Of a stretch of 64,000 nucleotides of DNA, positions 41,565-51,004 are shown piece after piece; position 1 is the first letter of the stretch, and each line of letters starts with the position of its first letter. Under the pieces are notes generated by a model. It ran no database searches, was not told where the DNA came from, and saw only the letters and a program-made list of their open reading frames with translations. Made by a program: the position numbers and the translations under genes. Source of the stretch: Kitasatospora phosalacinea (GTDB taxonomy: Bacteria > Actinomycetota > Actinomycetes > Streptomycetales > Streptomycetaceae); NCBI RefSeq assembly GCF_030268885.1, contig NZ_BSSA01000019.1:88677-152676 (forward strand), given 5' to 3'.

Positions 41565-41663
41565 CGGTGGCGGCCACGCGCACCGGCCGCCCGCGCCGGA
41601 CGTCCCCGTCGGCGCCGTCGGCCCCCGTCGGTGCCGGGGCCGACGGGGCCGACGGGGCCGGGG

Positions 41664-42404
41664 TCAGCGGTCCCAGGGGGTGCTGGGGACCGGGTCGGCG
41701 CTCCCGCCGGGGAAGTCGACCGTCACCGGCTCCGGGATCCCCGCTTCCCGCACGGTGACCCGGCGCAGTCGGCCGTCGCCGTCGATCCAGTAGGTGAGCG
41801 GCGAGGGCCCGTCGTCGGCGGCCGATCGCGGGCGCGGTCCGGAGAAGACGTCGTACTCGTGCCCGTCGATCCGCTCGCTGCGCAGCCACTGCGGGCCCTG
41901 TTCGGCGAGGAGCTGGGCGTTGTCGGGGCGGTCCCGCCCCAACTGGAGGGCCAGTTGCAGCGCGCTGTCGAGCGGGGCGCCGGTGTAGGCGCGCGGGGAC
42001 CAGGAGCCGGGCGGCATCGAGGCGGCGGCGCGCAGCGGGTCCTGCGGCTGCCCGGGGGCCACCCCCAGTCCCGCGTGGTCCCAGGCCAGCAGGCCCGTTC
42101 CGCTCCCGGCCCGGTAACCGCCCACGGCGTGGCGCGCCCGGTAGTCCACCACCCCGTCGACGGTGAGCGTCCGCCCCGCCTCGGGGACCTCGATCCTGAC
42201 CCGCAGCGGACCGGCCTGGTACGTCGTGAAGCGGGCCAGCGACATCCGGGCCGCCTCCTCGACGGTGACCGGCCGCGGCCCCGGCGCGGGCGCGGGTACG
42301 GGCAGCGCCCACGCCGCGACCCCGGCCAGCAGCGCGGTCACGGCGATGCCCAGGGCCGACCACCGCACCCGTCCGCGCCTGCCCGCGTCGGCCACGTCGA
42401 CCAC
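41664..42404 (-). CDS. membrane-anchored extracytoplasmic protein, unknown function
   Basis: About 246 aa. One N-terminal membrane helix (WSALGIAVTALLAGVAAWAL), then an external beta-rich domain: RFTTYQAGPLRVRIEVPEAGRTLTVDGVVDYRARHAVGGYR, repeated-strand character and a final LTYWIDGDGRLRRVTVREAG. It resembles the LppX/LprG-like or outer-membrane-lipoprotein-sorting folds in pattern, but no motif settles it. The start is uncertain: GTG at 42404 has GAGAGGTGG upstream, GTG at 42419 does not. Converges with the lipoprotein gene. Confidence 0.65.
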   Translation of the reverse strand: MVDVADAGRRGRVRWSALGIAVTALLAGVAAWALPVPAPAPGPRPVTVEEAARMSLARFTTYQAGPLRVRIEVPEAGRTLTVDGVVDYRARHAVGGYRAGSGTGLLAWDHAGLGVAPGQPQDPLRAAASMPPGSWSPRAYTGAPLDSALQLALQLGRDRPDNAQLLAEQGPQWLRSERIDGHEYDVFSGPRPRSAADDGPSPLTYWIDGDGRLRRVTVREAGIPEPVTVDFPGGSADPVPSTPWDR

Positions 42405-42576
42405 GTCCCCACCTCTCACGGTTCGGTTTCCGCCATCATGACGCGCCCGGGAGCACCGACCGGGTGCTGCCCCCGGGCGCGGTGGGCGGCACCACCCGGT
42501 CGGACGCGGAGCGGGCCGGGCCCGGCAGCCGTACGAGGCTGTCGGACCCGGCCAGCTCCGGCGCCCGGCCGCTCGG

Positions 42577-45500
42577 TCAGCGGCTCCGGCGCCGGTGGCG
42601 CAGCGCCAGCAGGAACACGCCGCCGCAGACGGCGGCCGCGCTCGCGGCGAGGCCGGCCGTCACCGGCAACCCGATTCCCGTGTGCGGGAGTTCGGAGGCC
42701 CGCTGGTTCAGCCGGACGACCTCCAGCGGCCTGTCGTGGTGGGCCGCGGTGAGCGCGTGGGGACCGCTGACCGGGTCCGCGGGCAGCACGTAGCCGCCGG
42801 GGGCCGCGGTCTCCTCGAGGTAGTAGGAGCCCGGCGGGAGCCCCTCGTAGGCGCAGCGTCCCTGCGCGTCGGTGGTGCAGGGGCCGCCGACCGCGGTGTC
42901 CGGGGCGGCTCCGCCGGTCTGCAGCCCGTCGGTGCCGTTGCTCTCCCGCCACAGCCGGAACACCGCGCCCGTGAGGGCGGTGCCGTCGTCCTGGCTCCTC
43001 TTGAGCAGCAGGAGCCGGGCGGTCTCCGGTGCGTCGGTGACGGTGACCGAGACGCCCTCGGTCCGGTTGTCGGGGCCGAGTTCGAGCGGTCCGAAGACGG
43101 CCGGGTCCGGCAGCAGGTAGCCGTCGGGCGCCGCGGTCTCCTGCCAGTAGTACCTGCCCAGCGGCACGGTCTCCTCGCAGCGGCCCGACTCCGGGGTGGT
43201 GCAGGGGCCGCCGACCGCGGTGTCCGGGGCGGCTCCGCCGGTCTGCAGTCCGTCGGTGCCGTTGCTCTCCCGCCACAGCTGGAACACCGCGCCCGCCAGC
43301 GGCTTGCCGCCGGGGTCCTGCTTGACCACCCCCACCGAGCCGGTCGCCACCTCGTCGACCGCGACGGTGCTGACGCCCGCGGCGGAGTTGCCGGCGGTCA
43401 GGAGCAGCGGTCCGAAGACGGCCGGGTCCGGCAGCAGGTAGCCGTCGGGCGCCGCGGTCTCCTGCCAGTAGTAGGTCCCCTCCGGGACGGTCGCCGTGCA
43501 CGCGCCGTCCGCTCCGGTGGTGCAGGGGCCGCCGACCGCGGTGTCCGGGGCGGCTCCGCCGGTCTGCAGCCCGTCGGTGCCGTTGCTCTCCCGCCACAGC
43601 CGGAACACCGCGCCCGCCAGCGGCTTGCCGCCGGGGTCCTGCTTGACCACGCCCACCTTCCCCTCCTCGGGCCGGCGGTAGCCGAAGTCGTAGGTGTGGT
43701 TGTCCTGGCCGGGGCCGCCGGTGGTGACGGCGGTCTCGGGGTACCTGCCTCCGGGCGGGACGGTGCCGTCGCTGTCGACGAAGTCGTTGTCGCCGGCGTC
43801 GTTCCTGGTGACCACCCACTGGAACAGCGGGCCGCCGGACGCGTAGTCCGCCGGCTCGTCGATCCTGACCGTGTACGCGGTGCGGGGCTTCAGCCCGCCG
43901 GTGACGTCGGAGTCGTCGAAGTAGTACTCGCCGCGCGCGGTGGTCCTCGTCGTCCCGACGACCGTGCCGGACCTGTCGTAGAGGTGGACGGTCGCGCCGA
44001 CGACGGGCGGCTCGCCGGGGTCCTGGACGCCGTCCTTGTCGAGGTCGTACCAGACCCGGTTGCCGATCTGCAGCGGCGCCTGGTCGCACAGCACCTCCAG
44101 GTCGGCCATCGAGCCGCCCTTGCCGAAGGTGCCCGTCAGCTGGTTGCCGAGCCCGCTCTCGCGGGTGCCGTCGCGGTTGGTCCAGGCCGTGCCGCCGTTG
44201 AAGAGGGCCTCCACGGGGTCGATCGCGGAGCTGGCGATCGAGGTCTCCACCTTGGACAGGGCGACGCCCGCGAACAGGGCGTTGGTGTGGAACTCGGTGC
44301 GGTGCTGGTCGTAGAACCCGTCACCGCGCGCACCGGTGTTGCCGCAGCCGCCGTTCTCGAACATCACGAACCTGCCGTCCGCCCCCGGGCACGCCTTGGT
44401 CAGGGCGCCGCCGGAGGCCGGGGAGGCCAGCAGGTCGCTGCCGGCCGCGTACGTCTGGTTCAGTCCGATCTGGTCGGTGTACCGGTCGCGGAAGCCCAGG
44501 ATCAGCGTGCCGTCGGTGTCCACCACGATGTCCGCCAGCGCGGGCTCCGGATTGGCGATGTTGCCCGGCCCGCACGACGCGACGTCGTCCTGCGAGGTGG
44601 GGAGGGTGTCCTGCCACGGGTACCAGCCCGCTCCCGGGCAGACGGAGTCGCGGTTGGACCTCGTCCGGGGGTAGTCCAGTCGCTGGTCCAGGACCACCGG
44701 CCCGAAGGCGCCCGCGGCCGGGTCGAAGGTCCGCACGACGGCGCGCAGGTCCGACCTCTTCTGCGTCGACTCCCCCGAGCAGACGCCGCCCACGTAGACG
44801 ACCCCGTCCTGGACGCCCAGGCCGTAGGGCCGCCAGTCCCCGGCCGCCGGGCAGGGGGTGTCGGGGCCGGGGACGGCGTAGCTCGCCTTCGGTGCGGACG
44901 CGGTCCGGCCCGTCGCGTCGTACCGGTACAGCTTCCGGTCGTGCAGGTTGACCACGTACAGGTCGGCGCCGTCCTCCGACACCTCCACGTCGCCCAGTGA
45001 CTCCTTGCCGACGGCGGGGGCGAAGCCCAGGTCCATGTCCGTGGCGAAGTCGTGGGCCGTGGTCCCGGCGTCGGGGACCACGGTGAACAGCGACGTCGCA
45101 CCGGTCGCCCGGTCGGTCAGGTAGACGGCGCCCGCCCCGGACGGGCCGTACCCGGAGGCGCGGTGCGCGTGGGCCCCGCTGAAGATCCACTGCTTCTGCT
45201 TGCTGTACCCGATGCCGTACAGGGCGCCCGTCTGCGCCTTGGTCGCGAGGTTGGTCACCCGGCTGTCGACGCCGCGCGCGTCGTACGGGAGCGTCACCAG
45301 CGTCCGCCCGGCGTCCCCCTCGGCGGGGGCCACGTCGCCGCGCACGCACGCGGTGACCAGCGGGGCGTTCTTCTGGCAGAAGTCACCGGGGTTCCAGAAC
45401 GCCGTCGTGTACGAGACGTCCCTGCCGTTCGAGAGGTCGACGAACTCCTCCGTGCTGCTGAGGCGGTCCGGCGTGCCGCCGAAGGTGTCGCGGGCCGCGA

Positions 45501-45909
45501 AGGCCGGGAAGAGGACGCCCGGCCTGGGGTTCACCACCTGGACCCGGTACTTCCCGCCCGCCAGGGCAGTGTCCGCGGGCCGCAGGGTGACCGTGCCGTC
45601 CGCCGCGGTCGTGCCCGAGACCGTCGTCCCGGCGTCGTCGGTCAGCTCGACCGTGACGCCGCTCATGCCCGGTTCGAGCGCGGAGCCGTCCCAACTGCCG
45701 TTCGCGTTGACCTCGCGCACGACCCGGACGGTGACCGAGCCGTCGCCCGCAGCGGCCCGGGCGGTCGGCGTCAGTGCCGCGAGGCCCCCGGAGGCCGTCA
45801 GCACGAGTGCACCGGCCGCAGCGAGGGCCCGGCGACGGGCAGGGTGCGGGCCGCGCAGCCCGCCGTGCGGGGTGGCGAGTCGCCGTAGCCCCTGAAACAC
45901 CGCTCTCAC
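42577..45909 (-). CDS. LPXTG-anchored surface protein with SdrD-B and three SpaA-like repeats
   Basis: 1110 aa. Signal peptide (to about residue 52), a beta module (TVRVVREVNANGSWDGSALEPGMSGV), then a region of about 500 residues that reads like a beta-propeller (GDVEVSEDGADLYVVNLHDRKLYRYD). An SdrD B-like domain follows (IGNRVWYDLDKDGVQDPGEPPVVGATVHLYD, about 617-735). Three nearly identical SpaA/Cna-B-like repeats come next (each with LWRESNGTDGLQTGG and ETAAPxGYxLP). LPHTG at about 1072, a membrane helix and RHRRRSR complete a sortase signal. A wall-linked adhesin-like protein. LPHTG is unusual beside the LAXTG typical of streptomycete sortase E. GTG start with GGAG upstream. Confidence 0.83.
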   Translation of the reverse strand: MRAVFQGLRRLATPHGGLRGPHPARRRALAAAGALVLTASGGLAALTPTARAAAGDGSVTVRVVREVNANGSWDGSALEPGMSGVTVELTDDAGTTVSGTTAADGTVTLRPADTALAGGKYRVQVVNPRPGVLFPAFAARDTFGGTPDRLSSTEEFVDLSNGRDVSYTTAFWNPGDFCQKNAPLVTACVRGDVAPAEGDAGRTLVTLPYDARGVDSRVTNLATKAQTGALYGIGYSKQKQWIFSGAHAHRASGYGPSGAGAVYLTDRATGATSLFTVVPDAGTTAHDFATDMDLGFAPAVGKESLGDVEVSEDGADLYVVNLHDRKLYRYDATGRTASAPKASYAVPGPDTPCPAAGDWRPYGLGVQDGVVYVGGVCSGESTQKRSDLRAVVRTFDPAAGAFGPVVLDQRLDYPRTRSNRDSVCPGAGWYPWQDTLPTSQDDVASCGPGNIANPEPALADIVVDTDGTLILGFRDRYTDQIGLNQTYAAGSDLLASPASGGALTKACPGADGRFVMFENGGCGNTGARGDGFYDQHRTEFHTNALFAGVALSKVETSIASSAIDPVEALFNGGTAWTNRDGTRESGLGNQLTGTFGKGGSMADLEVLCDQAPLQIGNRVWYDLDKDGVQDPGEPPVVGATVHLYDRSGTVVGTTRTTARGEYYFDDSDVTGGLKPRTAYTVRIDEPADYASGGPLFQWVVTRNDAGDNDFVDSDGTVPPGGRYPETAVTTGGPGQDNHTYDFGYRRPEEGKVGVVKQDPGGKPLAGAVFRLWRESNGTDGLQTGGAAPDTAVGGPCTTGADGACTATVPEGTYYWQETAAPDGYLLPDPAVFGPLLLTAGNSAAGVSTVAVDEVATGSVGVVKQDPGGKPLAGAVFQLWRESNGTDGLQTGGAAPDTAVGGPCTTPESGRCEETVPLGRYYWQETAAPDGYLLPDPAVFGPLELGPDNRTEGVSVTVTDAPETARLLLLKRSQDDGTALTGAVFRLWRESNGTDGLQTGGAAPDTAVGGPCTTDAQGRCAYEGLPPGSYYLEETAAPGGYVLPADPVSGPHALTAAHHDRPLEVVRLNQRASELPHTGIGLPVTAGLAASAAAVCGGVFLLALRHRRRSR
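42871..43632. repeat. three near-identical repeats within the surface-protein gene
   Basis: Blocks of roughly 110 bp beginning at 42871, 43195 and 43516 are almost identical, spaced 324 and 321 bp. A second conserved block (near 43085 and 43409) is shared by two of the units. The identity is at DNA level, including silent positions, so recent duplication or gene conversion is likely. Confidence 0.85.
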
Positions 45910-46061
45910 ATCGCTCCATTCGGGTCGGCGACCATCAGATGGACGATGTATTACGCCAACTTCCTCCCGATACGGGCGGCTGACGGCCGGTCAGGACCTG
46001 CGCGGCCGTCCTGATTCATCCGCTCGGCGCACCGCGCCCGACCCCCGTCCGGCCCGGTGGG

Positions 46062-46994
46062 TCAGAACACCGACAGCCCGGTGAGCGTGGTGAAGAGGTC
46101 CAGCGCCGCCACTCCGGCGACCGAGTTGCCCCGTTCGTCCAGGCCGGGACTCCACACGCACAGGGCGCACCGGCCGGGCACGACGGCGATGATGCCGCCG
46201 CCCACCCCGCTCTTGCCGGGCAGGCCCACCCGGTAGGCGAAGTCGCCGGCGGCGTCGTAGGTGCCGCAGGTCAGCATGACGGCGTTGACCTGCTTGGCCT
46301 GGCTGCGGGTCAGCAGCCGGGTGCCGTCGGCGCGCACGCCGTGCCGGGCCAGGAGGGTGGCCGCCAGCGCGAGGTCGGCGCAGGAGGCGGTGACCGAGCA
46401 CTGGCGGAAGTACTGGTCGAGCAGGAGCGGGACGGGGTTGTCGATGTTGCCGTAGGAGGCCATGAAGTGGCCGAGGGCGGCGTTCCGGTCGCCGTGCGCG
46501 GCCTCCGAGGCGGCGACCGCCGGGTCGAAGTCGAGCTCCGGGTTCCCGCTCTCGGTGCGCAGCAGCCGCAGCAGCTCGCCCGCGGCGTCACCGGTGCGGG
46601 TGTGGAGGCGGTCGGTGACGACCAGGGCGCCGGCGTTGATGAACGGGTTGCGCGGGATGCCGTTCTCGTACTCCAGCTGCGTCAGGGAGTTGAACGGGTT
46701 GCCGGAGGGTTCGCGGCCCACGTGCTCCCACAGCTCGTCGCCCTCGTGGGCCAGGTCCAGGGCCAGGGTGAAGACCTTGGTGATGGACTGCGCGGAGAAC
46801 GGTTCGCGCCACTCGCCCACCCCGTGGACGGTGCCGTCCAGCTCGGCGACGGCCATGCCGAAGGCGCGCGGGTCGCGGGCGGCGAGCGCCGGGATGTAGT
46901 CGGCGGACCGTCCCCGGCCGGGCGTCCGGGCGATCTCCCCGGCAATGTGTTCCAGAACCTGCTGGTAGTCCGTCGTCGGTGTCACGACACCCAT
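46062..46994 (-). CDS. glsA: glutaminase A
   Basis: 310 aa, standard for the serine-beta-lactamase-like glutaminases. The nucleophile block is FSAQSITKVF (S-x-x-K, about residue 66). NPFINAGALVVTD, ASYGNIDNPVPLLLDQYFRQCS, the Tyr-containing TCGTYDAAGDFAYRVGLPGKSGVGGGI and NSVAGVAALDLF are all typical. It converts glutamine to glutamate and ammonia in the cytoplasm. ATG at 46994 chosen; an in-frame GTG three codons upstream is possible. Not obviously linked to the neighbours. Confidence 0.92.
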   Translation of the reverse strand: MGVVTPTTDYQQVLEHIAGEIARTPGRGRSADYIPALAARDPRAFGMAVAELDGTVHGVGEWREPFSAQSITKVFTLALDLAHEGDELWEHVGREPSGNPFNSLTQLEYENGIPRNPFINAGALVVTDRLHTRTGDAAGELLRLLRTESGNPELDFDPAVAASEAAHGDRNAALGHFMASYGNIDNPVPLLLDQYFRQCSVTASCADLALAATLLARHGVRADGTRLLTRSQAKQVNAVMLTCGTYDAAGDFAYRVGLPGKSGVGGGIIAVVPGRCALCVWSPGLDERGNSVAGVAALDLFTTLTGLSVF

Positions 46995-47098
46995 TGTGCT
47001 CACCCCGACCACCGGCGCCCCGACCACCGGCACCCTCACCACCGAGGACACCTGGCGCCGACCGCCGGAACGGGACGGACCGCGAGGGCCCGGCCCCG

Positions 47099-48658
47099 TC
47101 AGCGGCTGACGTGCAGGACGCAGATGTCGTCGCGGCGGGCCCGCGGGGTGAGCATGGCACGGACGACGTCGTCCAGGAAGCGGGGGCCGTCGGCGTGCGC
47201 CCGGGCGGCGTCGGCCAGCCGGGCCAGGCCCGCGTCGATCGACTCGCCGGGCTGCTCGACCAGGCCGTCCGTGTAGAACAGCAGGTGGTCGCCCGGCAGC
47301 AGGTCGACGGTGGCCGCCCCGTAGTGGGGCGTGGCGCTCGCACCGAGCAGGATGCCCTGCGGGGAGGGCAGGAAGCGGGCCCGGCCGTCGCGCACCAGCA
47401 GGGGCGGCGGGTGGCCGGCCCGCACCCAGGTGAGGCGGGAGGCGGCGGGCTCGTAGACCGCCATGACCATGGTGGCGGTGTCGCCGTCGCGCTCCGGGGT
47501 GTGCAGCAGGAGGGTGTTCAGGTTGGTCAGGACGGCGGGCAGCGGGGTGCCGGTGATGGCCATGCCCTTCGCGGTGAAGCGCAGCAGGGCCATGGTGGCG
47601 ACCGCGTCCAGGCCGTGCCCGGCGACGTCGCCGACGACCAGCAGGAGCCTGCCGTCGGGCAGTTCGATGGCGCTGTACCAGTCGCCGCCCAGACCGAGCC
47701 CCTCCTGCAACGGCCGGTAGACGACGTCGACGGTGAGCCCGGACAGCTCCAGGTTCCGCTGGGGCGGCGGGAGCAGGGTCTCCTGGAGGCGGGCGGCGAG
47801 GGAGCGCTCGGCGGCCAACTGGCCCTGCTGGGCGAGCGCCGTCTCCTGCTGCTCCAGCAGTCGCCGCTCGGCGGCCTTGGCGGCGGTGAGGTCCTGGAAG
47901 AAGCCGTGCACCCGCACCGGCCGGCCCTCGACGTCCGTCTCGGTCTCGGCCACCACCCGTACGTGCCGCACCTGGCGGCCCGGCAGCCGCAGGCGGAAGG
48001 CCCGGTCCATCGGCTCGCCGCGCTCCAGCAGGCCCCGGACCGCCGTCTCCACCGCCGGACGGTCCTCGCCCTCGGCGTGCGCGGACAGCTCCTCCAGCGT
48101 CATCGGGCCCAGCGACCGGTCCCGCTCGAAGATCGCGTACACCTCGTCGGACCAGACGATCTCCCCGCGGACCAGGTCGCGGTCCACCCAGCCCATCCGC
48201 CCCAGGCTCTGCATCAGCGCCAGGCGCCGCTGCTCGCGCTCGCCGGAGTCCAGCCGCTCCCAGGAGACCACCAGCCCGCCCCCGCAGCGCGCCGCGCGCA
48301 CCCGGTAGCGGGAGCGGTGCGGGATCCCGGCGGCACTCTCCCGGTACTCCAGTTCGCCCTCGTGGACGGCCCCGGTCTCCAGCGCCGCCAGGTAGCCGCG
48401 CCACAACTCGGTGTCCTCGACGCCCGGGTACGTGGCCCGCACGCTCCGGCCCGGCAACTCCGCGGCACCGCGCCCGCCGATGTCGACCGCCCCGGGCGAG
48501 ACCGCCGCCACCCGCAGGTCCGCGACCTCCCCGTGCGGCCCGTGCTCCGGCAGGAGGAAGACCACCGACCCCGGCAGGACGGCCAGCATCTCCCGGACCT
48601 CCGCCGTGGCCGGCCCGGCGCCTGCCGCCGTCGCATCCGATTCCGCGTGGCCCGTCAT
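47099..48658 (-). CDS. PAS-SpoIIE (PP2C-type) phosphatase
   Basis: 519 aa. Two PAS-like sensor regions (about 20-130, and 155-275 with GWVDRDLVRGEIVWSDEVYAIF and HGFFQDLTAAKAAERRL), a coiled-coil linker (LLEQQETALAQQGQLAAERS), then a complete SpoIIE domain: GLGGDWYSAIEL, VVGDVAGHGLDAVA, FYTDGLVEQ and RRDDICVLHV. Unlike the SpoIIE-like protein at 36255-37448, all metal-binding Asp are present, so it should be active. It would dephosphorylate STAS-type antagonists in response to a PAS signal. Single gene, probably with its own promoter in the AT-rich patch upstream. Confidence 0.88.
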   Translation of the reverse strand: MTGHAESDATAAGAGPATAEVREMLAVLPGSVVFLLPEHGPHGEVADLRVAAVSPGAVDIGGRGAAELPGRSVRATYPGVEDTELWRGYLAALETGAVHEGELEYRESAAGIPHRSRYRVRAARCGGGLVVSWERLDSGEREQRRLALMQSLGRMGWVDRDLVRGEIVWSDEVYAIFERDRSLGPMTLEELSAHAEGEDRPAVETAVRGLLERGEPMDRAFRLRLPGRQVRHVRVVAETETDVEGRPVRVHGFFQDLTAAKAAERRLLEQQETALAQQGQLAAERSLAARLQETLLPPPQRNLELSGLTVDVVYRPLQEGLGLGGDWYSAIELPDGRLLLVVGDVAGHGLDAVATMALLRFTAKGMAITGTPLPAVLTNLNTLLLHTPERDGDTATMVMAVYEPAASRLTWVRAGHPPPLLVRDGRARFLPSPQGILLGASATPHYGAATVDLLPGDHLLFYTDGLVEQPGESIDAGLARLADAARAHADGPRFLDDVVRAMLTPRARRDDICVLHVSR

Positions 48659-48896
48659 GCGACGAGCATGTCACGCCCCGCCCGCGCTCCTCCCCAGGGG
48701 GGCTGCGGCGAGCAGGGCGGTACTGGGCGAGGCCCGGCGGAGAGGATCGTTCATCGCGCCCCGGCGGACGACGCACCGGTTCCACAGCCGCCCGGGCCAC
48801 CTGGCCGGTCGCCGGAGGACGGTCACCACAGAAGGAGGTGGGCCGGGCAACCGGGCACCACGGTGCCGGCCCTCGGCGCACGGCCTCGCTCCAAGC

Positions 48897-48922
48897 CAGT
48901 TATTAATATATGACTTTCATAG
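48897..48922. promoter_or_regulatory. short AT-rich patch
   Basis: About 26 bp with AT content far above the surroundings (around TTATTAATATATGAC), overlapping the stop codon of the 73-aa gene and 240 bp upstream of the PAS-SpoIIE gene on the minus strand. It may be a promoter or a DNA-melting/protein-binding site. No paired arms of note. Confidence 0.4.
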
Positions 48923-49138
48923 GGTAGGCACGGGAGAGCGGATCTCCGGCCCGGTCCCGACCGCCGGGGTGAGGCGGCTGCCGTCGGTGGCGGTGTCGAG
49001 GTCCATGGCGTCGCTCTCGTGGCGGCCGACGACCTGCAGGGCCTGCGCCTCGTCGTACGGGACCGGTTCCACCGTCTTCTCCACGACTTCGCCGTCGTCG
49101 CCGCGGTGGTGGACCGCGGCGAACGTGCGGACCGTCAC
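48917..49138 (-). CDS. small 73-aa protein coupled to the FUSC-like exporter
   Basis: 73 aa, acidic: VRTFAAVHHRGDDGEVVEKTVEP, ALQVVGRHESDAMDLDTATDGS, ending in a Pro/Thr tail. Not recognised. The GTG overlaps the exporter's stop as GTGA, which suggests coupled translation and supports it as a real gene despite the absence of its own ribosome site. It may be a soluble accessory protein of the exporter. The stop lies in an AT-rich patch. Confidence 0.6.
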   Translation of the reverse strand: MTVRTFAAVHHRGDDGEVVEKTVEPVPYDEAQALQVVGRHESDAMDLDTATDGSRLTPAVGTGPEIRSPVPTL

Positions 49139-50406
49139 CGCGGTCCCGGGCCGGGCGACCCCTGGCCCGGGGCCGCGGCCGCGCTCTCCCCGGGCGGGGC
49201 GGCGCGTCGGAGCGGCCGGGGGTGCAGGGCGGACGGGTGGGGGCCGTGGCGGGGGTCGAGCTCGTGGAGGATCTGCCGGGTCTCGTCCATGATCGAGCCG
49301 TGCAGGGACCAGACGGCCGGACCGTGGTCGGTGCGGCAGAGCGTCTCGGCGGCCGCGGCGTGGTGGTCGCGGCCGCGTTCCAGAACGGCCGTCAGGTCGT
49401 CGGTGTGCCCGGGCTCGCGGACGTGGTCGCGCTGGATGCGGGCGAGGACGTCGAGCGCGTCGCCGACCGCCTCCAGGACGTCGGCGAGGGGCCGCAGCCG
49501 TTCGCGCGCGTCGGCCTCGTGCGGGAACTGGCGCTCGCCGCGGGCCAGGTCGTCGAGGCCGCGGAGCACCGAACCCAGCTGGTCGCAGACGTGGCCGAGG
49601 CAGGTCAGCCCTTCGTCCAGCGGCCCGAGGGCGACCGCCGGGTCGGTCCGCTGCCGCAGCCGCCGGGGGTTGAGGCGGATGCCCTCCTCGGCTTGGGCGG
49701 CCGTCTCCCGGGCCCGGTCGAGTTCGCGGGCGGCCGCCTCCACCCGGCGCAGCCAGCCGTCGGAGGTCCCCTCGTCCCAGCCCTCGCGCAGTCCGCGGGC
49801 GGTGTCGTGCGCGAGGTCGGCGAGGCGGTGGGCGACCCGCGCGGCCCGGTGCGCGGCGTGGCCCACGTAGGTGGGGGGCGCGGCGACCAGGTTGACCAGG
49901 ACGCCGGAGGCGACGCCGATCAGGGTGTCCCCGACCCGGACGGGGGCGTACGGGGCGCCGGTGCTGAGCACGAGCAGGACGGTGACCGGCACCTCGGTGG
50001 CCTGCTCGCCCAGGCGCAGCACCTTCCCCAGGCCGAGGCAGACGCCGACGGCGAGGCCGATGCTGGCGAAGTTCGCCCCGGCCAGGCGCAGCAGGCCGAG
50101 GGCGGCCAGTGCTCCGAGCATGACGCCGCCGATCTGCCGCAGGCCCTGCGCCAGCGTCCGCAGCACGGTGAGCTGGACGGTCAGCAGGGCCGCCAAGGGC
50201 GCGAGGACGGGCTGCTCGTCCTCCCCCAGCAGCAGGACCGCGGCCTCCCAGGCCAGCGCGCAGGCCACCGCCACCCGGGCGGTCTGCGCCACCGGCTCGC
50301 GGTGCGACCGGACCGTGCGCACGGGGTGGCGCAGGGCCCGGCCGACGGCCCGCCACCCGGCGGCCGTCCTGCGGCACCACGACGCCACCGGGCCCGGGGC
50401 GGTCAC
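49135..50406 (-). CDS. FUSC/aromatic-acid-exporter-family membrane protein
   Basis: 423 aa. The N-terminal half has about six hydrophobic segments (ARVAVACALAWEAAVLLLG, LAALLTVQLTVLRTLAQGLRQIGGVMLGALAALGLL, IGLAVGVCLGLGKVL, VTVLLVLSTG, RVGDTLIGVASGVLVNLVAAPPTYV), matching the ArAE/FUSC type. The C-terminal half is a soluble helical domain (AARELDRARETAAQAEEG and onward). Such proteins export aromatic acids or other small organic compounds. The GTG overlaps the mscL stop and the stop overlaps the 73-aa gene, giving a tight three-gene operon. Confidence 0.82.
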   Translation of the reverse strand: MTAPGPVASWCRRTAAGWRAVGRALRHPVRTVRSHREPVAQTARVAVACALAWEAAVLLLGEDEQPVLAPLAALLTVQLTVLRTLAQGLRQIGGVMLGALAALGLLRLAGANFASIGLAVGVCLGLGKVLRLGEQATEVPVTVLLVLSTGAPYAPVRVGDTLIGVASGVLVNLVAAPPTYVGHAAHRAARVAHRLADLAHDTARGLREGWDEGTSDGWLRRVEAAARELDRARETAAQAEEGIRLNPRRLRQRTDPAVALGPLDEGLTCLGHVCDQLGSVLRGLDDLARGERQFPHEADARERLRPLADVLEAVGDALDVLARIQRDHVREPGHTDDLTAVLERGRDHHAAAAETLCRTDHGPAVWSLHGSIMDETRQILHELDPRHGPHPSALHPRPLRRAAPPGESAAAAPGQGSPGPGPR

Positions 50407-50822
50407 GGCAGGTCGGGCACCGGGGCGAGTTCGGCGGTGCAGAAGGCGCACCGGGTCGCCCGGGCCGGGATCGCGGACAGGCACTCGGGGCAGTCCCGCT
50501 TGGGCGCCTGGACGTCCTGGTGCGGGGCGAAGCGCTCGTGCAGCTTGTTGAACGGCAGCACGACCAGGAAGTAGAGCACCAGCGCGGTGAGCAGCAGGGT
50601 GATCGCGGCGTCGATGAAGCCGCCGTACGGGAACTCCACGTGGTGGATGGTGACGGTCCGTCGGCTGAAGTCGCCCACCGCTCCGGTGGCGAGGCCGACC
50701 AGCGGGGTGAGGAAGGCGCGGACCAGGGCGGTGACGACGCCCGAGAACGCCGCTCCGATCACCACGCCCACCGCCAGGTCGACGACGTTGCCCCGCAGGA
50801 CGAAGCCACGGAAACCCTTCAC
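50403..50822 (-). CDS. mscL: large-conductance mechanosensitive channel with C-terminal zinc ribbon
   Basis: 139 aa. The N-terminal amphipathic helix and TM1 of MscL are clear (MKGFRGFVLRGNVVDLAVGVVIGAAFSGVV), followed by the periplasmic loop and TM2 (FIDAAITLLLTALVLYFLVVLPFNKL). The usual cytoplasmic helix bundle is followed by a zinc ribbon (CPECLSAIPARATRCAFC), common in actinobacterial MscL. It opens under hypo-osmotic shock. First gene of an operon with an exporter. The ATG start is canonical for the family. Confidence 0.93.
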   Translation of the reverse strand: MKGFRGFVLRGNVVDLAVGVVIGAAFSGVVTALVRAFLTPLVGLATGAVGDFSRRTVTIHHVEFPYGGFIDAAITLLLTALVLYFLVVLPFNKLHERFAPHQDVQAPKRDCPECLSAIPARATRCAFCTAELAPVPDLP

Positions 50823-51004
50823 TGACGCTCATCCTTCCCGTTCGTCCGTGCCCGCGAGGGCCTTGTCGGGGCGTCACCGCGGGGCGGCCCGCGGGCGGTC
50901 CGCGTCCGGTGCGCCCCGCGGCCTTCTGCCCGGTGCGCACGTCCCCATGCGACCGGGGCCGCCGCGGCCCGGCGGCGGTCCCGCCCGGGGCGACGGTCCG
51001 TGCT

